From positions 1 through 6,438 of the forward strand of contig JAPKEK010000134.1 of NCBI GenBank assembly GCA_028822125.1: a DNA stretch of 6,438 nt, in the 5' to 3' direction. Positions 1 to 5,683 of this stretch are shown here, piece by piece; position 1 is the stretch's first letter, and every line of letters begins with the position of its first letter. The position numbers were made by a program, and so were the translations under genes. Under the pieces are notes generated by a model, which ran no database searches, had not been told where the DNA came from, and saw only the letters and a list, made by a program, of their open reading frames with translations. The stretch is from Pseudomonadales bacterium (lineage in GTDB: Bacteria; Pseudomonadota; Gammaproteobacteria; Pseudomonadales; Azotimanducaceae).

Positions 1-326
1 GGCTCGCTCAAACTTAACTTGAAGATCCAGCCGGCTTCATATGGGGTACTGTTAACCGCTTCAGGCTCGGCTTCCAGGACTTCATTCACAGCGACTACAA
101 TCCCGGCAACGGGCGCGTAAATATCGGATGCTGCTTTCACTGATTCTATCACAGCGATTTCATCACCTGTCTGGAACTGCTGGCCCATTTCCGGAAGCTC
201 TACAAAAACAACATCTCCCAGCGCTTCCTGGGCATAATCACTGATGCCTACGGTCGCAATTCCGTCTTTCAGCTCAACCCATTCGTGAGACGCAGCATAA
301 TTCAAATTGCTCCTGACCTCGGCCAT
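1..326 (-). CDS. gcvH: Glycine cleavage system H protein (lipoyl carrier), 3' end cut by window edge
   Basis: The H protein carries the aminomethyl group of glycine on a lipoyl-lysine arm between the P, T and L proteins of the cytoplasmic glycine cleavage system. The visible 108 codons begin MAEVRSNLNYAASHEWVEL and contain the lipoylation motif ESVKAASD, with the acceptor lysine at residue 64, the same position as in E. coli GcvH. The later segments VNSTPYEAGWIFKL are also typical. The family is usually about 125-130 residues, so some 20 residues lie outside the window. The ATG is preceded by a GGGAG ribosome binding site about 6 bases upstream. gcvT lies 89 bases upstream on the same strand, so the two are probably co-transcribed; gcvP would be expected next, beyond the edge. 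The identity is seen directly; co-transcription is inferred. Confidence 0.96.
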   Translation of the reverse strand, partial: MAEVRSNLNYAASHEWVELKDGIATVGISDYAQEALGDVVFVELPEMGQQFQTGDEIAVIESVKAASDIYAPVAGIVVAVNEVLEAEPEAVNSTPYEAGWIFKLSLSE

Positions 327-415
327 TACTAACTCCCTAATCCTATTTTTTTACTAAATCTTGGTCTCGACAGATAACCACCTTCATCCTGCCATCTGCT
401 ATCGCCCTCACTTGT

Positions 416-1510
416 TCAGCTTGCGGAGGGCATGATGCTATAAACGGGTCGACCGTTGCGTGCAAATGGCAGCCTGACCCGATCTACCGGCACCTGCTTG
501 CCACGTATCGCCACGCTCAATGGCCCCGTACACGACCTAATACGTGCCAGAGCGATACCGCGCTGCAAGGTCGGCGAGAAGGCGCCACTGGTAATTTTAC
601 CCACCACCTTTGTTCCTTCGTACACCGGGTATTGCGCTCGCAGGACGCCCTTGCCCTGCATGATAATACCTATTAACTGTCTATCAACACCCTTCTCGGT
701 CTGTGCCCTCAGCGCAGCGCAGCCAACAAACTGATGATCACCCATGACCACTGTCCGGGCCATATTAGCTTCAAAAGGACTAATGGATTCATCCATATCG
801 TTGCCCCACAGATTCATACCTGCCTCCAGGCGCAAAGTATCCCGAGCTCCCAGACCAATGGCCGCCACTCTATTATCTGATAACTGCCCCCAGAGCCCCA
901 CAGCCGCCCGGTGAGGTAATATTATTTCCAGACCCTGCTCTCCCGTATAGCCTGTTCTGGCAAGATACCAGTCACCAGCATAGCCCCCCTGAAACGGTTT
1001 CAGGCCAGCCACCCGTTGGGTCTGTTCCTGGCTGCCAGTTGCCTGAAAAACTGTTAAGGCCCGCGGACCTTGCAGCGCTATAATTGAAAGGTCGGTCCGT
1101 TCTCTGATCTGGCAACTAAATCCAGCCACACATTGCGCCAACCACGCCATATCGGCGGCCCTTCGGGAACAGTTTACAACCATCAGAAAATCAGGGCGAT
1201 TGGCGTAGACAATAACGTCATCAATAATGCCACCTGCTTCATTAAGCATGGCGCTGTACATGGCCTTACCGCTTTCCTTCAAAAGGCCAATGTCATTGGC
1301 CAGAACAAATCTGAGAAAAGTTTCTGAATCCCGTCCCTGGATCTCCAATACTGTCATATGGGATACATCGAACATACCAACACTGTTCCTGACGGTCTTA
1401 TGTTCCTGAAGCTGCGACCCATAGTGAATCGGCATATGCCAGCCGCTGAAATCTACCATCTTTCCACCTGCCTGCAGGTGCAGGCGATGCAGCGAAGTTT
1501 TTCGGGTCAC
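416..1510 (-). CDS. gcvT: Aminomethyltransferase (glycine cleavage T protein)
   Basis: GcvT transfers the methylene carbon from the aminomethyl-lipoyl arm of GcvH to tetrahydrofolate, releasing ammonia and giving 5,10-methylene-tetrahydrofolate. The 364-residue product has the length of E. coli GcvT and follows it end to end: MVDFSGWHMPIHYGS (residues 18-32), GMFDVSHM (45-52), GGIIDDVIVY (93-102, holding the conserved catalytic-site aspartates), ARTGYTGEQGLEI (184-196), GLGARDTLRLEAGMNLWG (219-236) and the C-terminal ITSGAFSPTLQRGIALAR (306-323). The start codon is GTG, with GGGA about 9 bases upstream, and the next methionine would already cut conserved sequence. It lies 110 bases downstream of the ubi hydroxylase gene. 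No glycine riboswitch could be recognised in that gap. Identity is certain from family motifs; operon membership with gcvH is inferred from spacing. Confidence 0.97.
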   Translation of the reverse strand: MTRKTSLHRLHLQAGGKMVDFSGWHMPIHYGSQLQEHKTVRNSVGMFDVSHMTVLEIQGRDSETFLRFVLANDIGLLKESGKAMYSAMLNEAGGIIDDVIVYANRPDFLMVVNCSRRAADMAWLAQCVAGFSCQIRERTDLSIIALQGPRALTVFQATGSQEQTQRVAGLKPFQGGYAGDWYLARTGYTGEQGLEIILPHRAAVGLWGQLSDNRVAAIGLGARDTLRLEAGMNLWGNDMDESISPFEANMARTVVMGDHQFVGCAALRAQTEKGVDRQLIGIIMQGKGVLRAQYPVYEGTKVVGKITSGAFSPTLQRGIALARIRSCTGPLSVAIRGKQVPVDRVRLPFARNGRPVYSIMPSAS

Positions 1511-1620
1511 GGTTCAAAATCCCACAAGCTGGACTCGTAGTTTAACAGCATCTTGCTGCCATAAGATTGCAAATCCGTCAGCTTCATCAATAGCTTTGCT
1601 CAAGTCCCGGCATAAAACAT

Positions 1621-2808
1621 CTACAGACCCGCCGCCACTCTTTCCAACTGGGCCTTGATCAGATCCTGACCATCCAACCAATCCATACCCATATTTCTCG
1701 CCCAGCGAACAAAACTATGATCGGTGTCAAACAATCGCTTAAGGCTTTCCATGGTGGCCGTCATCAACAGATTCCTGGGCCTCTGCTGGCGCTGGTATCT
1801 TTGAAATATTTTCGCCAGAGATCGGTTCGGGGCTAATTTAAGTACTGCCAGAGCACTGACTAAACTATGCACATCAGCAAAACCGAGATTCGCACCCTGA
1901 CCCGCCAGGGGATGGATACTGTGCGCGGCATCGCCCACCAGCACAACATTGTTTTTCGCATAATGAACCGCGTGAGCCTGACGCAGGGGGAACTCGAACC
2001 TACGATCCACGGCGGTCACCTGACCGAGAACAAATTCTGACTCTCTGGATATCTCCTGACACAGCATTTCATCAGACAATGCCATACGATCAACGGTATT
2101 TCTCCCAGACCAGACCAGCGAGCATAGCTGTGGGTCGGCCAGTGGCAACAGCGCTAAGGGCCCATCCCGGGTAAAACACTGACGCGCTATGTCAGTATGC
2201 GGTAACGCCGTCTGCACTGTAGTCGTCAGGGCAGTCTGCTCATAGGACCACTCAATAACTCTAATGCCAACCCTTTCCCGAGTATCAGAATAGGCACCGT
2301 CGACCCCCATAAGGCAGTTTCCCAGGAAATCTTCACCCGTGCTGAGACGGATACGAACCTCTTCTGTTAAACACTCGATATCTGAAATTTCTGACTGCCA
2401 AAGCGGCGTCAAACCTAACTGTGAAATCTGAGACAGCAAAGCCCACTCCAGACGATGATTTTCAACAATCCTGCCTGAAGCCTCAAATTCAATGCTTGCC
2501 GTACCATCGCCATCCCAAACATGCATACCTTGAAATAACGCTGAATGCTGTTCCAGCCAGGTCGCATCAATGCCTAACTCATTCAACAGTGTCATGGAAC
2601 GGCTATTTAAAGCGCTCACCCTGGCAGAAAAACCTGAGTCGAGCTGAAAACCACTGACGCTGACAGGCTTGCTGTCAGGCTTAACTGGCGCAGACCTTTT
2701 ATCAACTAGCAACACCTGCCAGCCCTGCTGTAACAGCGCTAGGGTCAAGCTAAGGCCAACCAAGCCTGCGCCAACCACAATGGCGTCAAAAGATGCTTTA
2801 CCCGGCAT
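1621..2808 (-). CDS. ubiI: FAD-dependent ubiquinone biosynthesis hydroxylase, UbiH/UbiF/UbiI (VisC/COQ6) family
   Basis: These flavoprotein monooxygenases use NAD(P)H and O2 to hydroxylate the ring of ubiquinone precursors, in a complex near the inner membrane. The 395-residue product has the N-terminal Rossmann motif VVGAGLVGLSL (GxGxxG at 13-18), the acidic end of the second strand LVDK (34-37), the DG motif GVDGAYSDTRERVGI (168-182) and the family signature VGDAAHSIHPLAGQGANLGF (291-310), which binds FAD. The segments HVWDGDG and RIVENHRLEWALL resemble UbiI and UbiF more than UbiH. I chose ubiI because E. coli ubiI (visC) is the gene just upstream of gcvT, but the exact hydroxylation position cannot be read from sequence alone. 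The ATG has a purine-rich GAAGCGAG stretch upstream. A neighbouring ubiH, normally next to it, is absent. Family 0.95; paralogue assignment about 0.6. Confidence 0.88.
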   Translation of the reverse strand: MPGKASFDAIVVGAGLVGLSLTLALLQQGWQVLLVDKRSAPVKPDSKPVSVSGFQLDSGFSARVSALNSRSMTLLNELGIDATWLEQHSALFQGMHVWDGDGTASIEFEASGRIVENHRLEWALLSQISQLGLTPLWQSEISDIECLTEEVRIRLSTGEDFLGNCLMGVDGAYSDTRERVGIRVIEWSYEQTALTTTVQTALPHTDIARQCFTRDGPLALLPLADPQLCSLVWSGRNTVDRMALSDEMLCQEISRESEFVLGQVTAVDRRFEFPLRQAHAVHYAKNNVVLVGDAAHSIHPLAGQGANLGFADVHSLVSALAVLKLAPNRSLAKIFQRYQRQQRPRNLLMTATMESLKRLFDTDHSFVRWARNMGMDWLDGQDLIKAQLERVAAGL

Positions 2809-2958
2809 AGCATGCTCGCTTCATCTTCGCGCCGATTAGCCACCTTTGCAGCAGGTAGTTGCTTTGCAAAACAGGACCTGTAAACACAACCCAAAAAACG
2901 TTCCTTAAAAGCACTGCCGTCAGGCATTGCCCGACAGTGTCAGCTGCAGGCTCAGAAA
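2809..2958. other. Intergenic gap where pepP and a second ubi gene usually sit
   Basis: This 150-base stretch between ygfB and the ubi hydroxylase gene has no convincing gene. Short open frames run through it on the minus strand, but they overlap the 3' end of ygfB or the start of the hydroxylase and show no family motif. The part next to ygfB holds a terminator-like hairpin. The remaining hundred bases probably contain the leader and promoter of the ubi-gcv genes, but I found no strong sigma-70 boxes and no recognisable remnant of PepP or UbiH. Confidence 0.5.
2907..2939 (-). terminator. Probable rho-independent terminator of ygfB
   Basis: Read on the minus strand just after the ygfB stop, CACTGTCG (2939-2932) pairs with CGGCAGTG (2919-2912), eight pairs with one G-T wobble. 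It is capped by an inner GGC/GCC stem with a small three-base bulge, and CTTTT follows directly. The T tract is short, so termination may be partial. If real, it separates ygfB from the ubi-gcv genes downstream, which would then need their own promoter. Confidence 0.5.
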
Positions 2959-3489
2959 TCACGGTTTTGACAATTCCAGACAAATTGCCTGGACCATGAG
3001 GACGCCCACCCTGATATATTCATAGATCTCAATCATATCAGTCTCATTTTCCTCAGCATCCTGTATATCATCCGACATGGCTGCAATTCGCTGAAAATCA
3101 ACCAGTATTTCTTCGACCTCTTCATGGTTTAGCAACACTCCAGCCAATTTAGATTCACCTAATTGAGAAAGAAAACCACTGCACCAGCAGGTTACGGCAA
3201 GGAAACGATCACCCAAGGAATGATCATCTCCAGGCAGTAGAAGCCTGAAATCAAAGTCCGAAAACTCATGAAGACTTTCCGCCGTCTGAATAAAAACCTC
3301 GTCCAAGCTCACCAGAATGTCCTGTTCAACTCCGCTCACCGCCAGCCAGTCTGAAGCAAGCTGCAAGCGCTGCGGCTGCTTTAATTCAGGCACTGAACAC
3401 ACCACGCACGCCATCCTGCCATGCATTTCGGAAAGACCCATGTCAACGCCGGCTGATTCCAACCGGCGCTCAAGTCGCTCATAATCCAT
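2959..3489 (-). CDS. ygfB: YgfB family protein (UPF0149)
   Basis: A small acidic cytoplasmic protein of the YgfB/UPF0149 family, 176 residues from the preferred start. Family features visible are the N-terminal SEMHGRMACVVC (family pattern 'EMHGL..G..C'), a central DFDFRLLLPGDD (E. coli: 'LYLPDGDD'), FLAVTCWCSGFLSQLG (E. coli: 'WVNHFLLGLG'), and the acidic C-terminal helix region with IYEYIRVGVLMVQA. The biochemical role is poorly known; in Pseudomonas aeruginosa YgfB has been reported to dampen AlpA-dependent expression. The frame continues upstream to a TTG at 3531, but the ATG at 3489 has a strong ribosome binding site, AGGAAAGG, eight bases before it, so that start is preferred. ygfB heads the minus-strand group, divergent from the zap genes. 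In many relatives pepP follows it directly; here it does not. Confidence 0.9.
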   Translation of the reverse strand: MDYERLERRLESAGVDMGLSEMHGRMACVVCSVPELKQPQRLQLASDWLAVSGVEQDILVSLDEVFIQTAESLHEFSDFDFRLLLPGDDHSLGDRFLAVTCWCSGFLSQLGESKLAGVLLNHEEVEEILVDFQRIAAMSDDIQDAEENETDMIEIYEYIRVGVLMVQAICLELSKP

Positions 3490-3624
3490 GCAATCTGCCT
3501 TTCCTAACTGACCAAAACCCATCATACTCAAACATTGAGATCAAAGCAGTCCTGGGTTTTACTGAATTGATCCTGATAACATCACAGACTTACATTATAA
3601 GAAGCTTTTTATCAGGGGTTTATT
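3490..3624. promoter_or_regulatory. Divergent promoter region between ygfB and the zap genes
   Basis: On the minus strand a perfect TATAAT lies at 3599-3594, suitable as a -10 box for ygfB with a leader of roughly 100 bases, although no good -35 is visible. On the plus strand TTGATC (3567-3572) followed 18 bases later by TACATT (3591-3596) is a weak candidate for the zap genes. The two -10 candidates overlap, so the promoters may compete. An 8-bp perfect inverted repeat, CCTGATAA (3572-3579) and TTATCAGG (3609-3616), brackets both -10 boxes. Assignments are by eye. Confidence 0.4.
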
Positions 3625-3822
3625 TTGAATAATTCCGAGCTAGAAGACAAAATTGACCAGCTTATTATCCTTTGCGATACGCTGAGCCAGAAACACCAGG
3701 ATCTTATCACTGAAAAACAGAACTGGCAGCTTGAATGTAAGGCATTAAAACAAAAAAACCTGTTGGCAAAAACAAAAGTAGAAGCCATGATCACCAGACT
3801 CAAGGCTTTAGCGCAGGATTAA
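3625..3822 (+). CDS. Small coiled-coil protein, TIGR02449 (ZapB-like) family
   Basis: A 65-residue, highly charged, helix-forming protein with regular leucine and isoleucine spacing (LEDKIDQLIILCDTLS, then ITRLKALAQD at the end) and no glycine or proline, as expected of a continuous coiled coil. Size, composition and position directly before zapA match the TIGR02449 family of gammaproteobacteria, often described as ZapB-like; ZapB in E. coli bridges ZapA to the division-site chromosome anchor. The function of this family member is inferred. The start is a TTG with a good AGGGG ribosome binding site six bases upstream; there is no ATG near the N-terminus. Its stop codon is one base before the zapA ATG, so the two are almost certainly translated from one mRNA. 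Confidence 0.82.
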   Translation: MNNSELEDKIDQLIILCDTLSQKHQDLITEKQNWQLECKALKQKNLLAKTKVEAMITRLKALAQD

Positions 3823-3823
3823 C

Positions 3824-4036
3824 ATGAGCGATCAGCAGACTATTAACATATCTATCTTTGACAAAGAATATCAGGTCAGTTGTCAACAGGATGAAATCCA
3901 GGCCCTAAGAGACTCAGCCTATTACCTCGACAGCAAGATGCGCGAGATCAAAGCCAACGGAAGTGTCCTGGGGTTAGACCGACTTGCCGTTATGGCAGCC
4001 CTCAATATTGCTAATGAATATCTTGCAGTTGAGTAG
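3824..4036 (+). CDS. zapA: Cell division protein ZapA, shortened by an in-frame TAG
   Basis: ZapA binds FtsZ and bundles its filaments at the Z ring. The 70 codons before the first stop hold the globular head and the start of the long helix: INISIFDKEYQVSC (residues 7-20), ALRDSAYYLDSKMREIK (27-43) and LDRLAVMAALNIANEYL (51-67), all close to pseudomonad ZapA. The family is normally about 100 residues, with a C-terminal coiled coil that makes dimers and tetramers. Here a TAG at 4034-4036 ends the frame, and the missing coiled coil follows in the same frame to a TGA at 4130-4132, giving 102 residues if the TAG is read through. A single C-to-T change (CAG to TAG) would explain it. The ribosome binding site AGGA lies within the end of the preceding gene. 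The product as written would probably lack the tetramerisation tail. Confidence 0.88.
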   Translation: MSDQQTINISIFDKEYQVSCQQDEIQALRDSAYYLDSKMREIKANGSVLGLDRLAVMAALNIANEYLAVE

Positions 4037-4132
4037 CAGAAAAAAATCCTGCTGAGTCAGTCTGATGATCAAAACAGCCAAACTCAGCACAAGCTTGATG
4101 AGGCCATATCCCGACTAAAATCAATTATTTGA
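4037..4132 (+). pseudogene. zapA: Detached C-terminal coiled coil of ZapA after the amber stop
   Basis: These 31 codons plus TGA continue the zapA frame directly after the TAG at 4034-4036. The translation opens QKKILLSQSDD and ends LDEAISRLKSII, with leucine and isoleucine spaced three and four apart as in the ZapA C-terminal helix. There is no start codon or ribosome binding site of its own, so it could only be made by readthrough or if the TAG is a sequence error. The tail shows no frameshift or further stop, which suggests that the lesion, if real, is recent. Confidence 0.75.
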
Positions 4133-4147
4133 AAGCAACGACTTTTT

Positions 4148-4183
4148 TTGGGTATCTCCTGATTCGACTGTTATAATAGCAGC
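4148..4183 (+). promoter_or_regulatory. Promoter of the 6S RNA gene
   Basis: A perfect -10 box TATAAT lies at 4172-4177, seven bases before the predicted 6S RNA 5' end at about 4184. A weak -35, TTGGGT (4148-4153), precedes it with an 18-base spacer. The promoter follows the end of the zapA frame by about 15 bases, after a T-rich run at 4143-4149. The -10 is clear; the -35 is a poor match. Confidence 0.65.
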
Positions 4184-4361
4184 AGCTCCCTGGGTTGCTA
4201 GCCAGTCGATATGTCCTCGACCCTTTATGCGAAACTTAGGAGGTCTTTTTTGCTGGTTGATGTGCATGTCTGTTCTGCAGAACGCCTAATACTGCCTGGA
4301 GACCACCGCCTTGAACCGCAGGGTTCAAGGGCCTGTCCGACAGCGACAATTTGGGGAGCCT
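4184..4361 (+). ncRNA. ssrS: 6S RNA (regulator of sigma-70 RNA polymerase)
   Basis: 6S RNA mimics an open promoter and sequesters sigma-70 holoenzyme in stationary phase. Position is diagnostic: it sits between zapA and the formyl-tetrahydrofolate cyclo-ligase gene, as in E. coli and Pseudomonas. The terminal stem pairs GCTCCCTGGGTTG (4185-4197) with CAATTTGGGGAGC (4347-4359), 13 pairs including four central G-T wobbles. The hallmark 3'-side hairpin CCTTGAACC / GGTTCAAGG is at 4309-4317 and 4322-4330, nearly identical in sequence to that of E. coli 6S. A local GTCGA/TCGAC hairpin (4205-4221) lies on the 5' side. The length of about 178 bases fits the usual 180 or so. Exact ends are inferred from the closing stem and the -10 spacing. 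Readthrough into the next gene is expected from the E. coli arrangement. Confidence 0.93.
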
Positions 4362-4425
4362 ATATAGATTCTTCTCTACACAACCACTTGCCGGGGCCAG
4401 CAGATCGGGCCTGAGAGAAAAGTCC

Positions 4426-5013
4426 ATGCCCTCTATAAGATACAGCCTGCGCAAACAAAGACGTGCCCTGACACAACAGGCGCAATCGACCGCCGCAGAC
4501 GCTTTATATCAGCAACTGATCGAACAAACCTGGTTTCAGCGGGCATCTCACATCGGATTCTACTGGCCTACGGATGGTGAGATCAGCCCCTTAGCCACGC
4601 TCAACTGGTGCCTGGATAACAACAAGAACTGTTACCTTCCGATCATGAACGAAAATCGTCAGGCCGACACCCCGGCCCTTTTTTTCCAACCCTATCAGGC
4701 ATCCACCAAACTCAACCCGAATCGCGTCGAGATTCTGGAACCATCCCTTAGCGAAGCTAGCGCCGTCGAAGCAATGCATCTTCACCTCATTATCATTCCC
4801 ATGGTTGGCTTCAATAGAAAAGGCTTCCGACTCGGAATGGGTGGCGGTTACTATGACCGAGTCCTGGCACAGCAGGTTCCAGGACAGCCTAAACCACTGC
4901 TGGTTGGTGTGAGCCATAGCTGCCAGGAGAGTCAGTTTCCTGTACAGCCCTGGGATGTAGGCATGGATTTCATAGTAACCGAGCTCGAAATCATTACACC
5001 GCAGGTGAACTAA
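4426..5013 (+). CDS. fau: 5-formyltetrahydrofolate cyclo-ligase (YgfA/MTHFS)
   Basis: This cytoplasmic enzyme converts 5-formyl-tetrahydrofolate to 5,10-methenyl-tetrahydrofolate with ATP, recovering folate that would otherwise be trapped. The 195-residue product has the basic N-terminus IRYSLRKQRRAL, the segment YWPTDGEISP (46-55), and the C-terminal signature PMVGFNRKGFRLGMGGGYYD (125-144), which forms the phosphate and metal site. The usual aspartate of the 'GFD' element reads asparagine (N130) here. The frame is open back to a TTG at 4351, but that lies inside the 6S RNA; the ATG at 4426, behind a GAGAG purine stretch, fits the family N-terminus. The gene lies 64 bases after the 6S RNA and is probably transcribed with it, as reported in E. 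coli, where ygfA has been linked to persistence and biofilm phenotypes. Confidence 0.93.
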   Translation: MPSIRYSLRKQRRALTQQAQSTAADALYQQLIEQTWFQRASHIGFYWPTDGEISPLATLNWCLDNNKNCYLPIMNENRQADTPALFFQPYQASTKLNPNRVEILEPSLSEASAVEAMHLHLIIIPMVGFNRKGFRLGMGGGYYDRVLAQQVPGQPKPLLVGVSHSCQESQFPVQPWDVGMDFIVTELEIITPQVN

Positions 5014-5038
5014 GCCCACCCCAAATGCAACGATGCAC

Positions 5039-5080
5039 TATAATTGAGCCCAGACACCGATATACTCGTTCATTTTAGGA
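5039..5080 (+). promoter_or_regulatory. Possible promoter and ribosome binding site of the deformylase gene
   Basis: A TATAAT hexamer lies at 5039-5044 in the 77-base gap before the deformylase gene, but no acceptable -35 is found 16-18 bases upstream, so promoter activity is uncertain. An AGGA (5077-5080) lies ten bases before the GTG start and is the likely ribosome binding site. Confidence 0.3.
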
Positions 5081-5090
5081 TTATCAGATC

Positions 5091-5627
5091 GTGGCCATTA
5101 GAAATATCATACGAATGGGACACCCCACGTTGCGGACGATCGCAGACGTCTATCCTGTAGACAGCATTGGCAGCGTCGAATTTAACGAGCTGATCACTGA
5201 CTTAAGGGATACCCTTGCGGCTTCAGGCGGTATCGGCCTTGCTGCACCGCAAATCAATATTTCCAGCAAAGTGGTTGTTATTGAAATCCCAGCTGAAGAA
5301 ACCCGTTACGACCAGGCAATTTCAATGCCGTTTTCGGTCTTCGTTAACCCTCGAATTGAGGTTATCAGCCAGGAACAGCAGGGCTACTGGGAAGGCTGTC
5401 TTTCCGTCCCTGGTTTACGCGGCAAGGTGTATCGTCCACAACATATTGCGCTGGAATATCTAGACCATAACGGTGATGCGCAGCAAATGGAATTACAGGG
5501 ATTCCTGGCCACGGTGTTCCAACACGAATTCGATCATCTTCATGGAAAGCTATACCTGGACCATATCCGGGATACCACACAGCTGAGCTTCGAGGCGGAA
5601 TTTCTGGAATTCGAATTGGATCGCTAA
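5091..5627 (+). CDS. def: Peptide deformylase
   Basis: Deformylase is a metal hydrolase that removes the N-formyl group from new proteins. All three family motifs are present in the 178-residue product: motif I GIGLAAPQ (47-54), motif II EGCLS (101-105, metal-ligand Cys103) and motif III QHEFDH (144-149, metal ligands His145 and His149, catalytic Glu146). It should therefore be active. The main def gene of gammaproteobacteria normally sits beside fmt; this copy sits behind the folate cyclo-ligase gene, and its WEGCLSVPGLRG segment resembles the second deformylase found in pseudomonads, so it may be a paralogue. That is inference. The start is GTG followed by AIRNIIRMGHPTL, which fits the family N-terminus. 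It converges with ilvA. Confidence 0.94.
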   Translation: MAIRNIIRMGHPTLRTIADVYPVDSIGSVEFNELITDLRDTLAASGGIGLAAPQINISSKVVVIEIPAEETRYDQAISMPFSVFVNPRIEVISQEQQGYWEGCLSVPGLRGKVYRPQHIALEYLDHNGDAQQMELQGFLATVFQHEFDHLHGKLYLDHIRDTTQLSFEAEFLEFELDR

Positions 5628-5629
5628 GC

Positions 5630-5660
5630 AAAAAGGCTTTCCTTCTGGCCAGGCACAGCC
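5630..5660 (-). terminator. Probable rho-independent terminator of ilvA
   Basis: On the minus strand, about 77 bases beyond the ilvA stop, GGCTGTGCCT (5660-5651) pairs imperfectly with AGGAAAGCC (5643-5635), GGCT/AGCC and CCT/AGG around a small internal loop, and TTTTT (5634-5630) follows at once. The T tract and position between convergent genes support it; the imperfect stem limits confidence. Read on the plus strand the hairpin is not followed by Ts, so I assign it only to ilvA. Confidence 0.45.
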
Positions 5661-5683
5661 CGATAGCAAAAACTCGTTTGACA

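Noticed and set aside
327..415. Possible small gene or regulatory RNA between gcvT and gcvH
   Set aside because: The 89 bases hold only the gcvH ribosome binding site (GGGAG) and no supported frame or structured element.
456..1540. Several plus-strand open frames within gcvT
   Set aside because: All are antisense shadows of gcvT with no family resemblance or ribosome binding sites of note.
1511..1620. Glycine riboswitch upstream of gcvT
   Set aside because: The 110-base gap shows none of the conserved glycine aptamer core elements. Only a weak CAGCA/TGCTG hairpin (1544-1556) and poor promoter-like hexamers are present.
2745..2983. Two overlapping 60-residue open frames on the minus strand, one with a hydrophobic stretch, as possible pepP or ubiH remnants or a small membrane protein
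   Set aside because: They overlap the ends of ygfB and the ubi gene in other frames, span the terminator-like hairpin, and show no PepP or UbiH motif.
3490..3531. 14-residue N-terminal extension of YgfB from a TTG at 3531
   Set aside because: The ATG at 3489 has a strong AGGAAAGG ribosome binding site at ideal spacing, and this lies inside the supposed extension. The added residues do not resemble the family.
4133..4149. Terminator after zapA from the T run at 4143-4149
   Set aside because: Only a four-pair AAAG/CTTT stem precedes the Ts, too weak to support a call; the run may simply lie upstream of the 6S promoter.
4351..4425. N-terminal extension of the cyclo-ligase from a TTG at 4351
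   Set aside because: It starts inside the 6S RNA closing stem, and the extra residues have no counterpart in the family. The ATG at 4426 fits the family N-terminus.
4591..5019. 142-residue open frame on the minus strand opposite the cyclo-ligase gene
   Set aside because: It is antisense to a clear family gene, has no recognisable domain, and reflects codon bias of the sense gene.
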